From an uncultured Devosia sp. (GTDB taxonomy: Bacteria > Pseudomonadota > Alphaproteobacteria > Rhizobiales > Devosiaceae), in contig CAKTFF010000191.1 of the NCBI GenBank assembly GCA_934553185.1, positions 1 through 5,115 of the forward strand: a DNA stretch of 5,115 bases. The letters run 5' to 3'. A program made the position numbers and the translations under genes. Below the pieces are notes generated by a model. The model searched no databases. It was given only the letters and a program-made list of their open reading frames with translations, and was not told the origin of the DNA. Below are positions 1 to 5,115 of this stretch, piece by piece (the first letter of the stretch is position 1; every line of letters begins with the position of its first letter).

Positions 1-596
1 ATCGCGACCGGCTTTGCCTGGTAAAACAAGTCCATGGCACCGTGGTCCACACGGTTGAGGCGCGCCCTGGCAACGACACTCCGGCATCGGCCGATGCACT
101 GGTGACGGGGACACAAGGGCTGGCGCTGGGCATCCTGACAGCGGACTGCACCCCCATACTGCTGGCAGATCCGTTCGCCGGGGTGATCGGCGCGGCTCAT
201 GCCGGCTGGCGGGGCGCCGTTGATGGTATCGTGGGCACAACAGTTGAAGCCATGGTGGCGCTGGGCGCCGAGGCGTCGAGGATCGTGGCGGCGATCGGCC
301 CGACCATCACGGCCGGCAACTACGAGGTTGGGCCGCAGTTCAAGGGCGACTTCCTCCAGCTACGCAGCGACGGCGAACGGTTTTTCTCCAAAGGGGAGAA
401 TGGGCGCGCCCATTTTGATTTACCCGGCTTTGTTTCGGCTGAGCTTGATCGCGCTGGGATTCAGTTAATCGAACGGGTGGGCGGCTGCACGTATGCGTCT
501 CCTGACCGGTATTTTTCCCATCGCTATGCCACGCACCAAGGCGGCACGACAGGGCGACAGATCGCTATCATCGGCTTAGGCCAAGCGACGGGTTGA
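1..596 (+). CDS. pgeF: Peptidoglycan editing factor/purine nucleoside phosphorylase, YfiH (laccase-domain) family, 5' end missing
   Basis: The reading frame is already open at the left edge (first full codon at position 3) and gives 197 residues before TGA. Full family members have about 250-260 residues, so roughly 55-60 N-terminal residues lie outside the window. The three zinc/catalytic residues of the family are visible: His in QVHG (visible residue 11), Cys in LTADC (49) and His in AAHAGWRG (66). The Cys-His spacing of 17 matches E. coli YfiH (C107, H124). The family C-terminus is present as CTYASPDRYFSHR followed by GRQIAIIGL. Known role of the family: cytoplasmic phosphorolysis or deamination of purine nucleosides (adenosine, inosine), and in E. 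coli a role in keeping peptidoglycan precursors correct; the older label is multicopper polyphenol oxidase. An in-frame GTG at 42 is not a plausible start, because conserved QVHG lies before it. The next gene, prs, also belongs to purine metabolism. Confidence 0.93.
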   Translation, partial: RDRLCLVKQVHGTVVHTVEARPGNDTPASADALVTGTQGLALGILTADCTPILLADPFAGVIGAAHAGWRGAVDGIVGTTVEAMVALGAEASRIVAAIGPTITAGNYEVGPQFKGDFLQLRSDGERFFSKGENGRAHFDLPGFVSAELDRAGIQLIERVGGCTYASPDRYFSHRYATHQGGTTGRQIAIIGLGQATG

Positions 597-620
597 GAGT
601 GGCTGCGCCTTCGCTAACCT
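593..620 (+). promoter_or_regulatory. Weak candidate sigma70 promoter for prs
   Basis: TTGAGA (593-598) overlaps the pgeF stop codon and is followed after 16 bases by TAACCT (615-620). The -10 match is poor, and TAAAAT at 620-625 would need a 21-base spacer. The 136-bp gap between pgeF and prs leaves room for a promoter, and this is the best pair I see, but prs could equally be read through from pgeF. Confidence 0.25.
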
Positions 621-691
621 AAAATCCCCGTCAGCCATTTGCAGCGTTGCGCGACCCCCATGGACCCGCTAAAGCTGCCGCGAAACTGGTT

Positions 692-710
692 GGTCTCCCT
701 CCCCGAGACC
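692..710 (+). other. Stem-loop in the prs leader
   Basis: A perfect 6-bp inverted repeat, GGTCTC (692-697) and GAGACC (705-710), encloses a 7-base C-rich loop. It lies 22 bases before the prs start and ends about 9 bases before the SD-like AGGA. An alternative outer pairing, AACTGGT (684-690) with ACCGGTT (708-714, one G-U pair), could compete with it. There is no T-tract, so it is not an intrinsic terminator. A regulatory role is speculative. Confidence 0.35.
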
Positions 711-732
711 GGTTGAGACAGGATCGCGCCCC

Positions 733-1665
<933 letters not shown>

Positions 1666-1696
1666 CTCAGGACGTCTTATGGCGCTCGTGAGTCCC

Positions 1697-1725
1697 TTGC
1701 CCGCCAACCGCATCTCCGCTATAGC
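1697..1725 (+). promoter_or_regulatory. Sigma70-like promoter upstream of rplY
   Basis: TTGCCC (1697-1702) and TATAGC (1720-1725) are separated by exactly 17 bases. Each is preceded by C or T in a way that fits the alphaproteobacterial housekeeping pattern CTTGAC-N17-CTATAT. Transcription would begin near 1732, leaving a leader of about 80 bases before the rplY start. The gap between prs and rplY is 148 bp, so an independent promoter is expected. Confidence 0.6.
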
Positions 1726-1813
1726 CGCCCCATGAAGCGCTCGTCACCCCTGGAGGACGGGCGCGTATGCTGTTGTTTTCAGACCGCATACACCAACCAG
1801 AATGGATATTTCC

Positions 1814-2443
1814 ATGGCTGCGACCAACAAGGTGCTCAAGGCACAGGCGCGCAACGGAGTGGGCAAGGGGGCCGCTCGCGAAGCACGCCGTCAGGGACTC
1901 GTTCCTGCTGTTATCTATGGTGACAAGCAAGCTCCCGTCACCGTCTCCCTCGCCTACAAGGATGTGCACAAGGCCATCTACGCGGGTGGCTTCCTGTCCC
2001 ACACCATCGATCTCGATGTCGACGGCACCATCCACAAGGTGATCCCGCGCGACTACCAGCTTGATCCGGTCAAGGACTTCCCGCTGCATGTCGACTTCCT
2101 GCGCATCGGCGCCAATTCGACACTGACCGTTGAAGTGCACGTTCACTTCATCAACGAAGAGCAGAGCCCCGGCCTCAAGCGCGGTGGTACGCTCAACGTC
2201 GTGCGTCACACCGTCGAAGTCTCCGCACCAGCCAACAATATCCCCGAAGAAATCACCGTGGATCTGTCCGGCACCGATATCGGCGACTCGATCCATATAT
2301 CAGCCGTCACCCTGCCCTCCGGCGTCAAGCCGGTGATCACCGATCGTGACTTCACCATCGCGACCATTGTTGCTCCGTCGGCTCTCCGGTCTTCGGACGA
2401 TGAAGGTGCCGGAGGCGACACGACCGAAACCACCGCTGAGTAA
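1814..2443 (+). CDS. rplY: 50S ribosomal protein L25, long form (general stress protein Ctc/TL5 type)
   Basis: Binds 5S rRNA in the central protuberance of the large ribosomal subunit. At 209 residues it is the long (Ctc/TL5) form, not the ~95-residue E. coli form. The N-terminal 5S-binding domain (about 1-95) contains [14 protein letters not shown] and LVPAVIYGD. The C-terminal beta domain (about 96-185) contains [33 protein letters not shown] and [14 protein letters not shown]. The tail is acidic and low in complexity, rich in D, E, G and T. There are two in-frame ATGs, at 1802 and 1814. I chose 1814 because [11 protein letters not shown] matches the usual family start and GGA (1804-1806) lies seven bases before it, whereas 1802 has no SD-like sequence. 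The 1802 start would add only four residues (MDIS). An intrinsic terminator follows the gene. One oddity is EVHVHF, where I recall EVPVHF as typical. Confidence 0.95.
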   Translation: MAATNKVLKAQARNGVGKGAAREARRQGLVPAVIYGDKQAPVTVSLAYKDVHKAIYAGGFLSHTIDLDVDGTIHKVIPRDYQLDPVKDFPLHVDFLRIGANSTLTVEVHVHFINEEQSPGLKRGGTLNVVRHTVEVSAPANNIPEEITVDLSGTDIGDSIHISAVTLPSGVKPVITDRDFTIATIVAPSALRSSDDEGAGGDTTETTAE

Positions 2444-2470
2444 TCGTTCCAGCTGGTTTGAACATGGCTT

Positions 2471-2500
2471 GAGGCGACCTCCGGGTCGCCTCTTTCGTTT
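2471..2500 (+). terminator. Rho-independent terminator after rplY
   Basis: A perfect 9-bp stem, GAGGCGACC (2471-2479) and GGTCGCCTC (2484-2492), closes a 4-base TCCG loop and is followed by a T-rich tail TTTCGTTT (2493-2500). It starts 28 bases after the rplY stop codon and ends 12 bases before the pth start codon. The pth SD sequence GGAG (2501-2504) abuts the tail. Confidence 0.88.
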
Positions 2501-2512
2501 GGAGCGCTCGAC

Positions 2513-3211
2513 ATGAAACTGCTTGTCGGCCTGGGCAATCCGGGCAGCCAGTATGAAGGAAACCGCCACAACATCGGCTTCATGGCGCTTGATGCCATTG
2601 CTCGTGCGCAGGGCATCACACAGTTCCGCAGCAAGCATGGCGGTCTTCTGGCGGAAGGCACGATCGGCGGGGAAAAGGTGCTGCTGCTCAAGCCGCAGAC
2701 CTTCATGAACCGCTCCGGCGACAGCGTCCAACAGGTCGCGCAGTTCTTCAAGACTGCGCCCGCCGACATCATCGTTCTTTACGACGAGCTCGACCTTGCG
2801 CCCGGCAAGGTGCGCGTCAAGGTCGGAGGGGGCAATGGCGGGCATAACGGCCTGCGCTCCATCGATCCGCAGATCGGGCTCGACTACAAGCGCGTTCGCT
2901 TAGGGATTGGCCATCCCGGCAAGGAATTTGTCACCCGTCACGTGCTGGGGGACTTCAGCAAAGCCGACCATGCTTGGCTCGAGCCGCTGCTCGACGGCAT
3001 CGCCCGCAATGTCGATCTTTTGCTCAAAGGCGATGACAGCGGCTTCATGAACAAGCTGGCTTTAGCCACCAAGGTTGAAGAAGCCGAAACAAAACCAGCA
3101 CCCAAAGGGCAGAGCCACATCAGGCAGGCACGGCAGAGTGGACCAAAGGTTGACCTGCCCAAGAGCGGGCCGATGGCCGACATGCTCAAGAAGTTGCTCG
3201 GCGGCAATTAG
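2513..3211 (+). CDS. pth: Peptidyl-tRNA hydrolase
   Basis: This cytoplasmic esterase releases tRNA from peptidyl-tRNA that drops off the ribosome. The 232-residue protein carries the whole active site: Asn9 in GLGNPG, catalytic His19 in NRHNIGF, Met65-Asn66 in TFMNRSG, Asp91 in DELDL, and Asn112 in GGHNGL. These correspond to E. coli N10, H20, M67-N68, D93 and N114. Further family motifs are RLGIGHPG (129-136) and the HVLGDF segment. After about residue 190 there is a basic, Pro-rich extension ending in GPMADMLKKLLGG. The ~194-residue E. coli enzyme lacks it, but from memory it is common in Rhizobiales-type proteins. The ATG at 2513 has GGAG (2501-2504) eight bases upstream. A strong terminator lies immediately before, so expression needs readthrough from rplY or a promoter inside the rplY 3' region. 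The next gene is convergent. Confidence 0.97.
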   Translation: MKLLVGLGNPGSQYEGNRHNIGFMALDAIARAQGITQFRSKHGGLLAEGTIGGEKVLLLKPQTFMNRSGDSVQQVAQFFKTAPADIIVLYDELDLAPGKVRVKVGGGNGGHNGLRSIDPQIGLDYKRVRLGIGHPGKEFVTRHVLGDFSKADHAWLEPLLDGIARNVDLLLKGDDSGFMNKLALATKVEEAETKPAPKGQSHIRQARQSGPKVDLPKSGPMADMLKKLLGGN

Positions 3212-3232
3212 CCAAACCATAGGCCAACAGTA

Positions 3233-3265
3233 GACCTCATCCTGAGCCTGTCGAAGGAGGAGGTC
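3233..3265. repeat. REP-like palindromic unit 1
   Basis: This 33-bp unit has 11-bp arms, GACCTCATCCT (3233-3243) and AGGAGGAGGTC (3255-3265), which pair with one mismatch (A3239 against G3259). The loop is GAGCCTGTCGA (3244-3254). The core and arm layout resembles the short intergenic palindromes scattered in many alphaproteobacterial genomes, as I recall them. It lies 21 bases after the pth stop codon and may also protect or end the pth transcript. Confidence 0.8.
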
Positions 3266-3285
3266 GTGGCAAAATGGTCGTGCTC

Positions 3286-3318
3286 GACCTCATGGTTCGA
3301 CAGGCTCACCATGAGGTC
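3286..3318. repeat. REP-like palindromic unit 2, inverted relative to unit 1
   Basis: This 33-bp unit has perfect 11-bp arms, GACCTCATGGT (3286-3296) and ACCATGAGGTC (3308-3318), around the loop TCGACAGGCTC (3297-3307). The loop is the exact reverse complement of the unit 1 loop. With the 20-bp spacer at 3266-3285 the two units form a BIME-like inverted pair in the gap between the convergent genes. Confidence 0.82.
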
Positions 3319-3326
3319 ATGGGGTA

Positions 3327-3350
3327 GCAGCCGTGCCGAAACACGGCTGC
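3327..3350. terminator. Terminator-like hairpin between convergent genes
   Basis: A perfect 9-bp stem, GCAGCCGTG (3327-3335) and CACGGCTGC (3342-3350), encloses a 6-base loop. It lies just beyond the stop codon of the DUF4394 gene (8 bases away) and about 115 bases after the pth stop. Neither side has a real T-tract, so it may end transcription weakly or stabilise the 3' end of the DUF4394 message; the assignment as terminator is tentative. Confidence 0.5.
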
Positions 3351-3358
3351 ACCAGAGA

Positions 3359-4141
3359 TTATTGCAGAACAGCGATGTCGGTGATGGCGCCGTCGACGCC
3401 AGCGATCTCACCAACCGACGTGGCTGCACCCGTTTCGAGATCAACAGTGTAAAGCGTTGCGCCAGCCACGAGGTATGCCGTGTTGGTCAGGTCTTCGGTC
3501 GAAGCAATGTCGAAGGCGTAGTTTTCAGCGCCATCGATGCCCAGCTTGCCGATGGCAGCGAGCGTACCATCATTGGGCGAGGTCTGCTGGATCAGTGCGA
3601 CGATGGTCGAGTCGATGTCGTACATTGCCGTGGCTTCGGGCTTGCCGATCGAGTTGATATAGGCAGCCGCAACGATTGCGGGCTCTTCGCCGGCATGCAT
3701 GTCGGCATCCTCATAGGCCAGTGAACCATCGACGGTCACCATGCCATCATCCACATTGGCACGGTGATTGGTGCCATCGGTGCCCATCAGGCGCAGGCGG
3801 TCGGCCATGGGATTGAAATCAACGATGGCGCCTTCGTAGTCGGCGAGCTTTTCCGACAGCGTGCTCTTAATCGTCGCAGCGCCGCTCGCCTGATCGATGG
3901 TGACGACTTCGCCATTGAGGGTCACGCCATACAGCATCTGGTCGGCAGGGCGAACGTCGATACCTGCAAGCCCGTCAACGCCAGTGACATCCATCGTGCC
4001 GGATACTTCAAGGCTCTCGGTATCGAACATGACGAGGGTCGTGCCCCCGACAAGTCCGACAGCCGGCGCAGCCATGGCGGCGGTGGACAGCAAGGCAAGC
4101 GCACTGCCGGACACGAGGGAAAGAGAAAGCAGCTTGTTCAT
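3359..4141 (-). CDS. Secreted DUF4394 domain protein
   Basis: The 260-residue protein starts with a clear Sec signal peptide: MNK, a hydrophobic stretch from about residue 4 to 20, and an AMA|AP signal peptidase I site after residue 24. The mature part of about 236 residues is acidic, has almost no Cys and is likely periplasmic or outside the cell. The DUF4394 hallmark, VDFNPMADRLRLMG followed by TDGTNHR, lies at 107-127. Blade-like repeats can be seen: LNGEVVTIDQASGAAT (75-90) resembles ATLYTVDLETGAATSVGEI (228-246), and GLAGIDV (57-63) resembles GAITDIAVL (251-259). This suggests a beta-propeller-like fold. The start has an excellent SD, AAGGAGA (4148-4154 on this strand), six bases away. 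No biochemical function is known to me for the family. Its divergent pairing with an ECF sigma operon, and a matching upstream promoter motif, suggest that it is a target of that sigma factor. Confidence 0.87.
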   Translation of the reverse strand: MNKLLSLSLVSGSALALLSTAAMAAPAVGLVGGTTLVMFDTESLEVSGTMDVTGVDGLAGIDVRPADQMLYGVTLNGEVVTIDQASGAATIKSTLSEKLADYEGAIVDFNPMADRLRLMGTDGTNHRANVDDGMVTVDGSLAYEDADMHAGEEPAIVAAAYINSIGKPEATAMYDIDSTIVALIQQTSPNDGTLAAIGKLGIDGAENYAFDIASTEDLTNTAYLVAGATLYTVDLETGAATSVGEIAGVDGAITDIAVLQ

Positions 4142-4191
4142 GGGACGTCTCCTTGTTTGAGAACGGCTTTAGGTGCCTGTTACAAAGGCTC

Positions 4192-4218
4192 TACCCTCGG
4201 GATCGACGCGCAGATGCA
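4192..4218 (-). promoter_or_regulatory. Putative ECF-type promoter of the DUF4394 gene
   Basis: Read on the - strand, TGCATC (4218-4213) is followed after 18 bases by GTA (4194-4192), in the context GGTAGAG. The same TGCATC-N18-GTA layout occurs on the + strand before the sigma gene. The start codon lies about 50 bases downstream. Bipartite promoters with a -35 of this kind and a CGTA-like -10 are typical of ECF sigma factors; the assignment here is inference from the shared pattern. Confidence 0.55.
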
Positions 4219-4242
4219 CCTAGCCAAAATAAATTTTGAGCT

Positions 4243-4269
4243 TGCATCCGCAGGCTTCTCCCAAGTGTA
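4243..4269 (+). promoter_or_regulatory. Putative ECF-type autoregulatory promoter of the sigma/anti-sigma operon
   Basis: TGCATC (4243-4248) is followed after 18 bases by GTA (4267-4269), in the context TGTATGAA, 27 bases before the sigma factor ATG. It matches the layout on the opposite strand at 4218-4192, and similarity extends past the hexamer (TGCATCCGCA against TGCATCTGCG). The two -35 boxes lie back to back, separated by 24 mostly AT-rich bases (4219-4242). Confidence 0.6.
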
Positions 4270-4296
4270 TGAAGCTCGAGATGGGAGGCGGAACGC

Positions 4297-4842
4297 ATGC
4301 TGCATCAATCCACCGACACCGCCGGCCTGCTCCGGGCGATCGCTGCACGCGACCGTTCGGCATTGGCGCGGCTGTTCGAGGTGGAAGCGGGACGGCTTGT
4401 TGCTATCGCCCGGCGCATTGTTCGGCGCCAGGACTTGGCCGAAGAAGTGGTGCAGGATGCCTTCGTTACCGTTTGGCAGCGAGCCGACCAGTTTGATGAC
4501 GCAAGAGGCAGCGCGCTAGGCTGGCTGACAACCATCGTGCGCAACCGGGCCTTGAACCTTCTGCGCGACGGGAACCGATTGGATTACCATGACGGCGACA
4601 CTCTCGCCGCCCTCGGCGATCGACAGGCCGATGCCAGCTTTGCATTTGATGCCCTGAGCGAAGGCGACGCCCTCAAGACCTGCCTGGGCCGGCTTGATGA
4701 GCCTAAACGCCGCGCCATCCTTCTTTGCTACGTCACCGGCCTCAACCATGGCGAAGTGGCAGCGACTCTGGGCGCGCCGCTTGGAACAATCAAAGCCTGG
4801 ATCAGGCGAGGCACCATAGCCCTGCAGGAGTGCTTGTCATGA
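4297..4842 (+). CDS. ECF-family RNA polymerase sigma factor (group with RskA-type anti-sigma)
   Basis: The protein has 181 residues, the usual ECF size, with only regions 2 and 4. Region 2 spans about 26-91 and includes DLAEEVVQDAFVTVWQRADQF (46-66, core RNA polymerase contact and -10 recognition) and GWLTTIVRNRALNLLR (75-90). A variable acidic linker covers about 92-122. Region 4 (about 127-178) includes LDEPKRRAILLCYVTGLNH and the helix-turn-helix HGEVAATLGAPLGTIKAWIRRG (151-172), which should read the -35 element. There is no C-terminal extension. The ATG at 4297 has GGGAGG (4283-4288) eight bases upstream. Its end overlaps the start of the anti-sigma gene by ATGA, indicating translational coupling. 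The subfamily resembles SigK-like factors whose partners are RskA-type membrane anti-sigma factors. The signal and regulon are not visible, but the shared divergent promoter motif suggests that it controls itself and the DUF4394 gene. Confidence 0.95.
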   Translation: MLHQSTDTAGLLRAIAARDRSALARLFEVEAGRLVAIARRIVRRQDLAEEVVQDAFVTVWQRADQFDDARGSALGWLTTIVRNRALNLLRDGNRLDYHDGDTLAALGDRQADASFAFDALSEGDALKTCLGRLDEPKRRAILLCYVTGLNHGEVAATLGAPLGTIKAWIRRGTIALQECLS

Positions 4843-5115
4843 CGCGCGACGAAAAGCTCGCGCTGGCGGGCGATTATGTCCTTGGGCTGCTGGACGAGGA
4901 GGCGCGTGCGCGTTTCCTCCAACTGGCTGCAGCGGACGTGGAACTAGAGGCTATTGCCGACCGGCTGGCCGGGCGGATGACTGCGCTTGATGCCACTGCC
5001 GCGCCAGCGCCGCTGAGCGATGATCTCTGGAGCCGTATCGAAGCGCGGCTAGACCAACCGGCGCCTGAGCCTCCGACCAATATTCACGCGTTTCCTTCAA
5101 AGCAATGGGCAAGAG
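4839..5115 (+). CDS. Anti-sigma factor, RskA/anti-sigma-K type, N-terminal part (runs off the window)
   Basis: ATG at 4839 overlaps the sigma factor stop by four bases (ATGA), with GGAG (4827-4830) eight bases upstream. The frame stays open for 92 codons to the right edge. The N-terminus carries the typical anti-sigma segment ALAGDYVLGLLDEEARARF (8-26), which resembles the RskA/ChrR-like helix that binds region 4 of its sigma factor. It is followed by a helical stretch to about residue 50, an Ala/Pro linker (55-61), LSDDLWSRIEARL (62-74), then a Pro-rich part ending in FPSKQWAR. In RskA-type proteins a single membrane helix and a periplasmic sensor domain follow at this point; both would lie beyond the window. 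Expected role: hold the sigma factor inactive at the inner membrane until a signal triggers release. No zinc-binding HxxxCxxC motif is seen in the visible part, which argues against a ZAS-type anti-sigma factor. Confidence 0.85.
   Translation, partial: MTRDEKLALAGDYVLGLLDEEARARFLQLAAADVELEAIADRLAGRMTALDATAAPAPLSDDLWSRIEARLDQPAPEPPTNIHAFPSKQWAR

Noticed and set aside
1732..1923. Small + strand ORF starting in the rplY leader ([11 protein letters not shown]...), a possible leader peptide
   Set aside because: It has no SD (preceded by CCGCCCC), runs deep into rplY in another frame and would start at or before the predicted transcript start.
1667..2296. Open frame of 209 codons on the - strand over rplY and its leader
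   Set aside because: Antisense shadow of rplY; no family signature, and the + strand protein is unmistakable.
4301..4306. Another TGCATC just inside the sigma gene (and one in prs near 1366)
   Set aside because: No GTA at the 18-base spacing; the sites are explained by codon content within the genes.
3764..4519. 251-codon + strand frame across the DUF4394 gene and the start of the sigma gene
   Set aside because: It overlaps two well-supported genes in other frames and spans the divergent promoter region; no motif.

Overview
The window looks like chromosomal DNA from a GC-rich alphaproteobacterium, probably of the order Hyphomicrobiales and perhaps Devosia-like. This rests on protein family character: long L25/Ctc and Pth proteins with the tails typical of that group, an RskA-type anti-sigma factor, and a REP-like palindrome with a GAGCCTGTCGA core. 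The genus is a guess from memory, not a search result. There are seven protein genes and no RNA gene, CRISPR array or transposase. No gene-free stretch exceeds about 155 bases.

Left part (1-3211, all on +): a conserved housekeeping block. It holds the 3' part of a pgeF/YfiH purine nucleoside phosphorylase gene, then prs (PRPP synthase), rplY (long ribosomal protein L25/Ctc) and pth (peptidyl-tRNA hydrolase). The genes supply nucleotide precursors and support translation. They are not one tight operon. A sigma70-like promoter (TTGCCC-N17-TATAGC) precedes rplY, and a strong intrinsic terminator sits between rplY and pth, only 12 bases before the pth start codon.

Junction (3212-3358): pth and the next gene converge. 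Between them lie two 33-bp palindromic units in opposite orientation (a BIME-like pair) and a separate 9-bp-stem hairpin. The two units differ by paired, compensatory substitutions in their arms, which suggests that the hairpin shape is conserved. In many alphaproteobacteria ychF follows pth; here it does not.

Right part (3359-5115): a small regulatory cassette. A secreted DUF4394 protein is encoded on the - strand. Diverging from it on the + strand are an ECF sigma factor and, overlapping by ATGA, an RskA-like anti-sigma factor that runs off the window. Both sides of the 155-bp divergent region carry the same promoter-like pattern, TGCATC-N18-GTA, back to back. The simplest reading is that the sigma factor activates its own operon and the DUF4394 gene. 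That would make the three genes one envelope or stress response unit of unknown signal, and it is the most interesting point in the window.
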